64,000 bases of DNA. It comes from Halichondria panicea. Its lineage: Eukaryota > Porifera > Demospongiae > Suberitida > Halichondriidae. Position 1 is the first letter of the stretch, and each line of letters starts with the position of its first letter. Under the pieces are notes generated by a model that worked only from the letters and a program-made list of their open reading frames with translations, was not told the origin of the DNA and searched no databases. The translations under genes and the position numbers were made by a program. The stretch spans positions 5,558,839-5,622,838 of the forward strand of contig NC_087383.1 in assembly GCF_963675165.1 (NCBI RefSeq), written 5' to 3'. Positions 1 through 11,400 of this stretch are shown one piece after another.

Positions 1-452
1 ATTGCTAAAACGTGTAAGCGTGCTGGTTATAACTGCTAAAATAGATATAGACCTTTAAATATGAGTGAGTTGCACAGACTGAGCATATTTGCTTGTGGTA
101 TATATGCACTGTGTGTAGAAATAGGCCATCAGCTTGGCCTAGCCGGACCACGCCCATCTACAGCTTTAGCTTGTTGACACAGCCTTGATTAAACCCTGGG
201 TAAAGAGGATATTACACAAGGGTACTTCCGTTACCAATTCCTCTTCCTCTTCATCTATGCTTTAACTTAGCCTGCACGGCTGTGTACTTGTGTAAACTGT
301 ACTGACCTGGAGGCTAAGGTACAGGCCTGTATTGTCTGGGCCAGGTTTGTGGCGGTAGTATCTGATAATGGGGATGGGTCTATCTAGGTGGCAAGCACAA
401 ACAATCTAATTTTGGTTCCACCAGGCATTACTTAGTCAAAATAGATAGATAG

Positions 453-454
<2 letters not shown>

Positions 455-546
<92 letters not shown>
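455..546. repeat. (GT)n microsatellite
   Basis: An uninterrupted GT dinucleotide run of about 92 bases. It lies left of the last visible exon of the ACSBG-type gene, so it is probably intronic. The rest of 1-778 shows no exon I could assign to that gene. Confidence 0.95.
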
Positions 547-548
<2 letters not shown>

Positions 549-778
549 GCTCTCTAAAGTACATTTGGCTTGCAGAGCAGATGTTGATTTGAATGCAAAT
601 TAGTTCACAGTGAAAATATACATTGTTATTACTAAACGTCATATACAAACGTTAAAGCTAACATCTTATGTTATTATGGGGGTGCAGTGCTATATAGTTA
701 AAAGTACTAACACTATGCATAAAGCCGGCGCCTATAATAGTATATACTGACAGTCCACTCAATAAGCCATGCACTCAC

Positions 779-3185
779 CCGGCCATGATGGCAGCCAGAC
801 AGCTGATGTGCCACTCGGGAGAGTTGAAGCCAAGGATACACACACCGTGATGAGGTTCTAGTCCGAGCTGTGTATGTGTGTGTAGTTTTTTTTTTATATA
901 TTTCGACCTGACTATGTTTGTGGATACCCTTGAGCAGCGTACCACAAACTGTTTTGATAACACACGGAGTCCATTGAAGCTATAATGGACAAACACTCAG
1001 TCACACAATGGCCTCTATAGAGGAGCTACAAATGCTCTCATGCACTAACTTACAGTGGGAATTAACACTCTACAAAAGTGACTGCCCAAAAATAATAATG
1101 TACACAACCTCTCTACATGCATAATTGTTGGTATAATCTGTTATGACGCCATTTGATCACTATACTTATATCACTAGACGGCACTGATGTGACAGCCTCT
1201 CTTATAAAGGTTTCAAGTGTCTGCCCCTAAATAGTTTTATTCCGAGGTTCCACAACCTTGGGTACTGGTTCTATTCATGAGGCTTAAACAACATTCATTG
1301 GACGACCCACACATAAGGTAAACAAACAAATACAGTAAACTAATTAACAATTGTGACAGCTACATGTGTACATGCATGCAGTTATCCCATTCTCACTGCA
1401 CATGCACCTACTTAAAACATAATTAGTATGATATAAATGCAAGAAACAGTGCCAAAACAAGCACACACACACACACGCACACACACGCACACGCACACAC
1501 GCACGCACACACACGCACACGCACACACGCACGCACACACACCCTCCCACCTCAATCATAGCCTTGGCCATACACATACACTCCTCCTGGTACTTCCTGT
1601 AAGTCCACTTCTGCCACTCCCCCTGCCTCTTAACAGCCAACGCTGTGTGCTCCCCATATGCTAACACTGTTCGTTCAAGCAAGCTGGTCACAGTCTCTGC
1701 TGGTTCAGAGGAGGCTCCACTCTCACTGAATCTGGTCTTAACTAGTTTATCCGGTTGGCTGGACCAGAAGTCTGAGTGTAGGGGTACGTGGTGACTGTGT
1801 GTGTGTGTTAGGGGGTGATCTTTAGGTCTCTGACAGTGGAACCTCTTACAATGGGCAATCATTAACAACATTATAAATGTCTCCTTTTGTACAATGGACA
1901 AAGTGACAGGAGCTATAATTTTGTATTGTGATATGTAGCCTCATCATGTCCCTAGGCTAGTAGGCTCACTCCCTGATTTGTACCTTGGTTTGTGAATGCT
2001 GAACCCGTCCTCCCCTCCGCCCAATAACCCGTCAGCCAGGTTATCAACACTGCCCATCTCTAGAGCACCACGATGCACCAGCGTTGATCTCATCAGTTCC
2101 TCTACACTGTCCTCACTGGCGCCATTACTGTGGGATAGCGTGTCCTCACTGGCACCATTACTGTGGGATAGAGTATCCTCACTGGCACCATTACTGTGGG
2201 ATAGGGTCAAGAGAGTATTATATAGTGGTTATACAATAATTGATGGTGGTGTTAGTTCCAGAAATAGTTGAGAGGTGCCTTGAATTGGGACATATTATAA
2301 AAGGTGCTACTGTGCACTTAAGTTGTAATTATGCTCACATCAAATGCACCAATAAGCAGTGCACTTCCTCTTATGGCTACCCTTGAAGAAGGACGACAGT
2401 GATACATACATCATCAACAAAAACCACCGGGAATAGTGGGCAAAACTTACTCCCCTGTAATTATAAGGGGGTGGTTCCACTATACACCTCTGATAAAGGA
2501 CTCTCACTCTGAAAGCAGGATTATAATTGTTGGCATTGCCTTTAGAAAGGACAACCTCGATCCATACATACAATGTATGTAAGCTCAATGACATTGCCAC
2601 CAGCTAGTGCCCTCAGTAATTACAGTTTAACTAAAATAATGTGTATAGTGACAATACGCATATTTGTGCCACAACAGAAACAATACAGTCATGGGCCAAA
2701 CTATTGTTACAGTAGCACATGACAATCAATCAATGCACTGTTATTCATTTCAATAGGCTACGTACATGCTTTATAGAGGTGCTCAATTTAAGGAAAACAA
2801 AAGCTATAGCATTGGACCCCTGAGAGGTTGATTACCACTTGACATGCTAAATGCTAGCACAGTTCCACATAAGATGGGGTAAAAGCATGTTACAATTGTG
2901 CTAACATGCACGCACCTACTCGCCAAATTTTCGAGGGCCATAAAAATTATTATTTCATTTGCATTACCGGCCAAATTCACAACTATAATGTTCGATTTTC
3001 AGGTCAATCTGCAATTATGTGCCTCGAAAATTTGGTGCTATACAATATTTTGTTCACACTAGTCAAAGTTAACTATTAGTACATTACAACGCTGACCTCT
3101 GATTCAACTGGTCCTCAGACTTGCTGAGCTCATTCTCTGCTGTTGCAGAGTCATCCATTGGTGAGGTGGAGCTGTCTTCAGCCAT
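779..3185 (-). CDS. ACSBG: Long-chain acyl-CoA synthetase, bubblegum (ACSBG) type, 5' part
   Basis: This is the N-terminal part of an AMP-forming fatty-acyl-CoA synthetase, which activates long-chain fatty acids with ATP and CoA. Minus-strand exons read as 3185-3097, 2193-1984, 1794-1551 and 867-779. All phases join in frame and every donor and acceptor is GT/AG. The third exon encodes DFWSSQ, a TVTSLLERT stretch and TYRKYQEEC. The fourth encodes GLEPHHGVCILGFNSPEWH, the typical bubblegum-family N-terminal segment. The first 30 residues are acidic and Ser-rich, and the second exon begins inside a 33-bp tandem repeat. The catalytic AMP-binding motif and the C-terminus lie beyond the left edge. 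Family assignment is firm; ACSBG1-like versus ACSBG2-like cannot be decided. Confidence 0.88.
1458..1542. repeat. CA-rich microsatellite beside a splice donor
   Basis: An imperfect run of CA units with scattered CG dinucleotides, directly downstream (on the minus strand) of the donor of ACSBG exon 3. In frame it would translate to meaningless Val/Cys-rich sequence, so the exon ends at 1551. Confidence 0.9.
2111..2209 (-). repeat. Three tandem 33-bp repeats at the exon 2 acceptor of the ACSBG-type gene
   Basis: Three head-to-tail 33-bp units (2111-2143, 2144-2176, 2177-2209) differ at only a few positions. On the minus strand each contains CCCACAG followed by TAATGG, so each carries the same candidate 3' splice site. 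The exon as called starts at 2193 in the most upstream unit, and equivalent acceptors lie at 2160 and 2127. As the unit is 33 bp, each choice keeps the frame and removes 11 residues (Ser/Asn/Gly/Ala/Glu-rich). Confidence 0.85.
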
Positions 3186-3919
3186 TTCCAGTAACGGTAT
3201 TATAGATAAAGTGACTGTATTACAAGAGATCAGTAGTCTATAAATCACCTCAATTTAATAGACAGTCTTATGCAATGCAAATGCAATAATGGACTGGTAT
3301 TGTGTGTCAATTAGATTTCATACAGCTAGTCTACACGTACACACACCAGTCAATTTCAAGGTGCAGTTAGCTAGCTAGCTAGCTCTAGCAGATTCTAGCT
3401 CAAAAAACCTCATAAATAGAGGCAATTTATTAAAACACCTGTATTAAAGTGACTTTCAAGCAGCTTGATTTATCCCTGTGTAGTCTCCTCTCTCTTTCTT
3501 TGCCAGCTAGAGCGATCGAGCTATGGAGTTATTAAATTCACGTGGAGAGATCGCTCATGAATAATAGTTCGCCTGGCTTTGCACACTCTGATGGATATTG
3601 ATATTGAGAGTGGAGACAGCTTGTCTAGTGGTTCTCACTCTAACGATGAATACACATTGACGTCCCTTACCATAAAATTAATGGCCCCCATAATTATAAT
3701 ACCTGCTCAGAGGAAGTCCACACAAGTATTTCCTTGCACACTAGCTGTCTTGATCTTGTTGCAGCTAGAGGAGCTGGTCATGTGTGCATATTTATGTAAG
3801 TTGATCATGACATGAGTCTCCATCGGGTCCTGATTATTGACATTAATTTTTATAATTATTATCTGCACCGTTCAACTTTACAACAGGTCGTACTGGAGAA
3901 CTGAAGTGAGCTCGTTATA
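3186..3919. other. Intergenic region between divergent genes
   Basis: This 734-bp stretch separates the start codons of the minus-strand ACSBG-type gene and plus-strand ANAPC11, so it should hold both promoters. A GCTA simple repeat lies near 3369. I see no convincing core element and no credible coding exon. Confidence 0.6.
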
Positions 3920-4465
3920 ATGAAGGTGACTGTTAAGAGCTGGTTGGCGGTGGCTGTCTGGCGATGGGTAACAAACGACAACATAGAGTGTGGTATATGT
4001 CGTCTACCGTTTGATGGATGCTGTCCTGATTGTCGTATCCCTGGAGACGACTGTCCTCTAGGTACACAGTGCATGAAGGTGTTGTCAAAAGAAGTCCGAT
4101 TTAATTACGAGCCATTAGCTATTTCTTTTGGGGATGGGAGTTATATCACATTCCTTATATTATATTCAGAGGGTCGTCTATAATAATTGTAATGATGCTA
4201 CTTATTATTTCCCAAATTCAATTTTGTGTGCCTAATTTCAACTTTCAGCTTATTGTCCATGCATACATACTGTGCGTGTTTTTTTGTGTGTATCTGATAT
4301 TTCAATGGATGTATAATTATAATTATAATTATGGATCTATTCCATACAGTTTCCGGCCACTGTCGTCATAGCTTCCACATGCACTGCATCCTGAAGTGGC
4401 TGGCAGCTCAGCAGATGCAACAACACTGTCCAATGTGCAGGCAAGAATGGAAGTTCAGCGAGTGA
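3920..4465 (+). CDS. ANAPC11: Anaphase-promoting complex subunit 11 (RING-H2 E3 subunit)
   Basis: This is the catalytic RING-H2 subunit of the APC/C ubiquitin ligase, which recruits the E2 enzymes that drive mitotic exit. Exon 1 is 3920-4061 and exon 2 is 4350-4465, split at phase 1 by a 288-bp GT-AG intron, giving 85 aa (family about 84 aa). The start is MKVTVKSWLAVAVWRWV; exon 1 carries CGICRLPFDGCCPDC and PGDDCPL, and exon 2 carries HCRHSFHMHCILKWL and QQHCPMCRQEWKF. All RING cysteines and histidines and the extra Cys pair of APC11 are present. It is divergent to the ACSBG-type gene. The start codon is at the expected family position, and the gene looks intact. Confidence 0.97.
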
Positions 4466-5333
4466 CGAATAGAACATCACAAGTACAGCATACACTCTAT
4501 TACCATTATTCTATTAATGGTATCAGACAGACTCTATACATGTATACATTCTACTCCTGATTGTATATAATTATAAACACAGGGACTTGATGTGTATTGT
4601 TTTGTTCTCCATCACACGTAAATTGGCTTTGTGCATTTATAATCAGAATGGATAACGATATAAACAATGTGATGTGTCCAAATAATAAGTAAAAGAGTTG
4701 AGAATATTTATGTACAATGTATAATTAAGTACACTATTGCAGGGTTCCTCTTTTTATCTTTTTACTCCACACTCAGTGGCAGCACTAGTTCCAGAAGCTC
4801 AGGGACCAGTTAACCTTTGACCCCACTATCAGTAACTGTGGTGCATCCATGCATCCATCCACCCATCTCAGATCTGTAGCATGTGAGAGAGCAACTCAAC
4901 CTTCTCACTGAGATTACGTAACCTCTTGCATGCTGCACATGTGTGTGTGTGTGGGGGGGGGGGGGGGGAGCTGTTTGTTTAGGGTGTGTACAAAACAATA
5001 TAATTATTTGCATACTCCAAATGAAGGTGAACCTATTGACCATCATAACCTAAAGTGTAATTGATTTCCGTACAGTTATACACCATTCCAAGAGCCTTGA
5101 GTCCTAACTATGCACTCCTCCCAGCTCAGCCTAAACTCTGAGTATCTCCTAACATTACTCAGTAGGTTACCACTGGACTCCAAGTCTCTGCTCCATCTTA
5201 CACTGCACTCTGCTACCTATACCATGTCCAGTGCAGTTAGCCTCGATCCCAGGCCGCTCTTTTGAAGGAGGCTACAGTGCAGTATGCTTCACATTTCAGA
5301 TTTTAGTTTGAGGACCTTAACCTTTGGACACCT

Positions 5334-5345
5334 TGCGCATGCGCA
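5334..5345. promoter_or_regulatory. NRF1-type palindromic site upstream of eEF2
   Basis: TGCGCATGCGCA matches the palindromic NRF1 consensus (YGCGCAYGCGCR) and lies about 120 bp before the eEF2 start codon. A near-identical site lies upstream of GCN2. That a sponge NRF1 homologue binds it is inference. Confidence 0.5.
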
Positions 5346-5393
5346 TGTGCATACCGAACACGTGCTATTTTTGCGGCTTGGTTGTGCAATCAT

Positions 5394-5402
5394 CCTTTCC
5401 TT
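5394..5402 (+). promoter_or_regulatory. Candidate 5'TOP-like pyrimidine tract of eEF2
   Basis: CCTTTCCTT begins about 70 nt before the ATG. eEF2 mRNAs in animals usually start with a terminal oligopyrimidine tract that places them under growth-dependent translational control. No transcript start is known here, so this is only a positional candidate. Confidence 0.35.
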
Positions 5403-5463
5403 ACCACACGTACACGTACAGTGCAATTACATTTCACTAAAGGCGTAAAAAGTATCCGTCAAG

Positions 5464-8400
5464 ATGGTGAGTTATATCTAGTAATCAGACTCTGAATTAT
5501 TGTAAATGTTACTGTCTAGTACACCTTTTACTATTGTATTTTTTTAGAGTTGGTTACATTAGAGTCTTTGTTTTATTCAGTGTTCTCTAGTTATAGTATC
5601 AATGTTTGCTGTACGTATTAGTAATTATTGTAGATTGGTTCATTTCTGTATGTTATAACCATGTCCCCCACACACACACACGTACGTGTATAGGTGAACT
5701 TCACTATAGACCAAGTAAGTGTCATGTGATAATTAGCGTTCACCGTTTAATATGACTGTCCTAACACATTCACATTTGTGCTGTCTGTACATTCGTATAG
5801 TGTATTGTATTCTTAATTAGAGTAGCTCACATTATATTTGTACATGTCACCTCGATCATCATTAATTAACAATCCTCAATCCTCACAAAAGTGCCTTAAT
5901 AATTATAACCTTTCTTTTTATCCACATAATTATAATTCCTCCCATTCCGATAATAAGAGAGGTTTATCTTTGCTATAATTAATTTTGTTTGCCTCCCTTA
6001 ACTTATGCAGGTCCGTGAAATCATGGACAAACGGGCAAACATTCGTAACATGTCCGTGATTGCTCATGTGGATCACGGCAAGTCCACTCTCACTGACTCC
6101 CTTGTCAGCAAGGCCGGAATCATCGCTGGAAGCAAAGCGGGAGAGGCGCGGTTTACTGACACCAGAAAAGATGAGCAGGAGAGATGTATCACCATCAAGT
6201 CAACGTGAGTCAGAGACGATACTGTGATCTAATTAAGGAACAACCCTGTGGCCTCTTTAATGTTACGTTACAGTAATGTTTTCACTAGACCACTAAAGTG
6301 CACAAAACCCTCAGGCCTGTGGGTTGGTTCTATGTGTAGCATGTCTGGCAAAGCCCATGCAGTGGCAAATAATTCAATTAAGAGTAGAAAAGGGCGTTTG
6401 CACTTGATTTCCTGGCACCTCTCACCACTGCAACATTGAGAACGGCATTGTTGTAATTAGAGGCATGCACCCAGACTGTACGTGGTTGTTTGTGTATTCT
6501 GTTCACCAGACTATAATTATTCAAGTATAAATGTGTAGACTACTGAATGTTGCACTGACCCTTACCCCCCCCCCCCCCCACAGTGCCATCACCCTCTACT
6601 ACGAGTTGTCTGAGAAGGACATGTCCTTTATCACTCAAGAAACGGACGGCACTGGTTTCCTCATCAATCTCATCGATTCCCCCGGACACGTTGATTTCTC
6701 CAGTGAGGTTACAGCTGCCCTGCGTGTGACCGACGGAGCTCTGGTTGTGGTGGACTCAGTGAGCGGTGAGTGTGGGTGGGCTGTGTGTCGTAGGTTTTAT
6801 TATTAAGAGGTTAAAATGAACAGCAAAAGAAAAATTGACTGAAGAAAGAATTTAACTTTTTATATTGGTGTTCTGACACAGTTTGTAGTGCTAGTCATCT
6901 GGACCCATGTACTGACAACACGTACCACCCTTCTTGGGTAGTCAGTGATGTACAGAGAGTAGCTATAGTTACAAAAAGCACTCTGTGTGCCACACTTCAA
7001 TGTGTTCTCACATCCTGTTACATTCTGTACATATGAATATCGTTAACAAGAGGTCGACCCAGTAGTCACATGCACGTGTGTGCTGCTCTTGTGTAACACA
7101 TGTATAGGGTCACCAACTTCCTCTGATTCCTCAAACACAGGCTAGGCCAGCATACACTTTTAGGGTTATATAAATCATATACTGTATGTCATTTATCTTT
7201 GGTTTAGAAATTGTCTGTTATTCAGTGTGTGGCCTAGGGTATTAATAATTATTTTGAAGAAACATGCGAGCACTGTTCTTGTAGAGACTTATTTAATCCA
7301 GTGTCCCCTTCACACACACACACACACAGGTGTGTGCGTACAGACAGAGACAGTTTTACGTCAAGCCATTGCTGAGAGGATCCGACCAGTAGCTTTTCTC
7401 AACAAGATGGACCGTGCCTTGCTTGAGCTTCAACTCGAACAAGAAGATCTCTACCAAACCTTTCAAAGAATCATCGAGAGTTTAAACGTCATTGTGGCCA
7501 CTTACGCTGACGAGGATGGACCAATGGGAAACATTCAGGCAAGGAGAAATGGTAGTGTCTATGAGCAAGGAGAGGTGGTAGTGTTAGTGTCTATTAGCAA
7601 CAATAGACTGTGTATTGGGGCTGTATTGTATATTGTATGTGCATTAATTGTAGTGTCTATGGTGTAATATTATGTCATAACATGTAGGTTGCCATTGTTC
7701 CTGTGTGAGGCTATTGTGGAGCGCCTTAGGCAGAGCCAGTGTAATGTTAATAACATGTACACGCACACTAGGTGGACCCATCCAGAGGTACTGTGGGATT
7801 TGGATCAGGGCTTCATGGTTGGGCTTTCACGCTCAAACAGTTTGCCGAGATCTACGCTGACAAATTCAAGATTGAAGTACCCAAACTCATGAAGAGGCTG
7901 TGGGGAGATCAGTTCTTCAACGCCAAGGTGAGGGTGTTGGGCTGATACACTTGTGATGGTGCTGGGCTGATACATGTATGCTTGTGAGGACTTGCAGTTC
8001 TAACTTGGGTGCCCCTAAAACTGTGTTTGCCAAGTCCATATACATGTACAAGTCAATTAAAATTACAATAAAAATTTTTAAAGCAATGGCCTCATCAGGC
8101 AGGAGGTATTTAGAGTTCTGAGAGGTACCTTTTGTTTGGATCGAATAATTTCAGAATTTGTTTGTATAGGATTCATAATAATAATAACTATAATTATACT
8201 GTGATATGATTGGTCGCCACAGGAGAAGAAATGGAACAAAGTAGGGGGAGAGGGTTATGTGAGAGGTTTCTGTCAGTTTATCCTGGACCCTATATTCAAG
8301 GTGAGCAAGACTGACAAAATGTCAACAACAACAATTATTATTATTGATTTTTGTTCATAAATTGTATTTTGTAGTTCAAAAATTGCCGTATAAAATCATA

Positions 8401-11400
8401 TTTAACCGAGTCTGGCTCTCAATTTTAGTTAGCTGCGTATAGTGAACCAACAAATTGATTTGCCCAATATATATATGTGTGTATGTAGATGTAACAAGAG
8501 GAGCACTTAATCTCTGTGTATTATGTATTATATAATAATTACTGTTTTTGCAAATAAAGCCTTCCATATTTTACAAAACGTCACAACCATTGCATAAGTA
8601 CTGTACATTACTAGAGCTCTAATTGGTGCACGTTGCTCTTCTGTTACAGTTGTAGTACGAGCTATCGTATCGTTGTCTAATTTGTGCGTTTCAACTGCTA
8701 GGTTTTCAGCGCCATCATGGGCTTCAAGAAAGAGGAGACTGCCAAGCTCCTTGTCAAGCTCAACATCAAACTAGACGCAGATGACAGGGAGAAAGAGGGG
8801 AAACCCCTTCTCAAGGTGGGTGTGGTTAGATGCGGTGAGAAAATATGGTGTCATCGTCAAAACAATTACACCTTGCATGGCAATGAAAAACTATATCATT
8901 AATTTTCATGTGCCTGCGTAGAAATTGATAAAAATTTACAACTGTCACGTTGTTTCTCATTTTTTGTGCATGCAAGGAAAGTGTGTTTCTATTGTGTTGG
9001 AGCTTGCATGATTGTTCAAAGATACACGTACTGACTGTATTAATGCGCCCCACCCACAGACTGTGATGAGGAAATGGCTGCCTGCTGGAGATGCCCTCCT
9101 ACAAATGATAACCATGCATCTCCCCTCACCCATCACGGCTCAGAAATACCGTATGGAGATGCTGTACGAGGGTCCCTTTGACGACCCCTGCGCCCTGGGC
9201 ATTAAGAACTGTGACCCAAAAGTAAGTGTGTGGTGGGCATCCTCGTACCCAAGTCTCCATAATTATAGCACGAGCACGTACATGATACTTATGATGCCAT
9301 ATGTGTTTACACAGAGGTAAGCCAGTTTTCAATTTCAGTTCCATCAATAGTGGAGTGGAGCATTACCTTTTAATTAGTTGTGGTCACATTATTAGCATGA
9401 ACCTGCCTGTGGCCCAAAATGCTATGAAACAGGTCACCTCTTTATTACAGCAACTGTTGGCCTAACGGTGATTGCTATAGACCAAGCTCTGCTGTGCTTT
9501 CTACACCTCACACATGCACATCACACAAACTGGTATAATGATGTTATTGGAAAAATCTACATTGTCTGAACCATGTACGTAGCTACATGTACAAGCCACA
9601 AAACGCCTAACGTAGATGATACACCCAGATATAGGAATCACATGAGCCTAAATATAATCGTCAGGATATTAAAAATCTGCAAACAAAGAGAGGCAGAAGA
9701 AGCATCCTCAGTTCCTAGATCCTCACAATGGAAAAGATAAAATAATGTTGTCACATGGGTTACATTTTGCCTGTCTAAATTACCCAATAAAATGTTGAAG
9801 TACTTTATAGTAAGTACAAAAAAATAGTTTCAGCTTGCTTTTCAACTGCTTGTTTTGTGGTGATTATTGACAGTCAAACCTTGGACTCTGCAAGTATGGG
9901 AGTGGTCCCGCCTTTCCTCGAGCTATCCACAAGTCGGGAAATTAAAGGAACCGAAACTTGTGGACTAGCAATAACGGGATTGGTGCTCCTCTGAAGACCG
10001 GAAAAAACTTAACTGTCAATTGAATGTCCTTATAAAATCAAGTGTGCATTCTGTTTGAGTCAATTTTATGCTTCAGCGGGCGCGGTTCCATCCAACCCAG
10101 TTAGCCTTGTGCTTACTACTCCCCTTCCAAACACACACCATACAGGCTCCCCTCATGATGTACATCAGTAAGATGGTACCCACCACTGACAAGGGACGTT
10201 TCTATGCCTTCGGACGTGTGTTCTCTGGTACCGTGTCAACAGGAATGAAGACTCGTATCATGGGACCCAACTTTGTGCTAGGAAAGAAGGATGACCTCTA
10301 CATTAAGCCCATCCAGAGGTATAGTGGACTCGATTATTATTTAATTTGAGACCAACCATTTTGAGTGTCGTGTATAATTGACAGGTTGAGCTGGCAATGA
10401 TGACGAATACTTTATGTGTATGAAAGCTTTTGTTAGCTTCTGATTTCACAACAGTTTCAACCTTGTCTGAGTCAGCCGATATTGTCACAAAGTGCCCAGA
10501 AAAGTGTTCGGGATAATAGCCAATAAATTAATACATACTTATTACTTTTCTTCAAATGTACTATACACAGCTTGATTATTGTAATGTTCTGAGGAAAACT
10601 GCCCGTATTACAATACTCAGGCACTTCGTTACCCCTCCACACATACCACACAGGACAGTGTTGATGATGGGCCGCTACATTGAGCCTATTGATGATGTGC
10701 CCTGCGGTAACATCGTTGGCCTTGTGGGCGTCGACCAATACCTCGTTAAAACTGGGACTATCTCCACATATGACCAGGCTCACAATCTCAAGGTGCGTGT
10801 CTGTCTGTGTGTGAGGGAAAACGTTTTGAAAGCTACATATATAATTGACAGGTCGAGTTGACGATGATGACGAATACTTTATGTGTATGAAAGCTTTTGT
10901 TAGCTTCTGATTTCACAACAGTTTCAGCCTTGTCTGAGTCAGCCGATATTAGCCCAGAAAAGTGTCTGGGGATAATCGAAAATCTATGTTGTATATAGGG
11001 TACGTAGTTCCTCAATTTCAGTGTCAATCCTCTTGTAGGATCATTATAGCCATTGGTTTGATTTGCAAGAGACAAGTGCATGCATGATTACAATTCATTT
11101 TCATGAATCCATCTACAGGTCATGAAATTCAGTGTGTCTCCTGTGGTTCGTGTTGCTGTGGAAGCCAAGAATCCGAGTGACCTCCCCAAGCTAGTGGAGG
11201 GCCTCAAACGATTGGCCAAGTCCGATCCTATGGTCTTGTGTATCATTGAGGAGAGTGGAGAGCATATCGTTGCAGGTGTGTGGGTGTAGAGGGGGGAGCT
11301 AGGGTGGGAATACTCTAACTGCCATTCAAGCATTCATTTTGTGTACATGTACTAACTTGGTGTGATCTCACAACGTTCATTTTTCTGTTCTGTCCCACAC

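Larger units (their letters stand above)
4466..5463. other. Intergenic region with G-run and eEF2 promoter
   Basis: About 1 kb between ANAPC11 and eEF2. It contains a TG tract followed by a long G homopolymer near 4940-4969, one degenerate copy (about 5237-5276) of the AATCCAGGCCG-type motif seen elsewhere, and the eEF2 promoter and 5' leader at its right end. Confidence 0.6.

Noticed and set aside
290-370. Minus-strand exon-like stretch ending in a GTCAGTAC donor left of the ACSBG exons
   Set aside because: The translated sequence does not match the next segment of acyl-CoA synthetases, and no acceptor or phase link could be supported.
436-648. Open frames of Thr-His or Val-Cys repeats here, at 26207-26741 and at 23745-24128
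   Set aside because: They are translations of CA/TG microsatellites; only the flanking spliced exons are real.
7539-7560. GT donor at AAATG|GTAGTG as the end of eEF2 exon 5
   Set aside because: It puts the next exon in the wrong frame; the GC donor at 7539 keeps [10 protein letters not shown] in frame.
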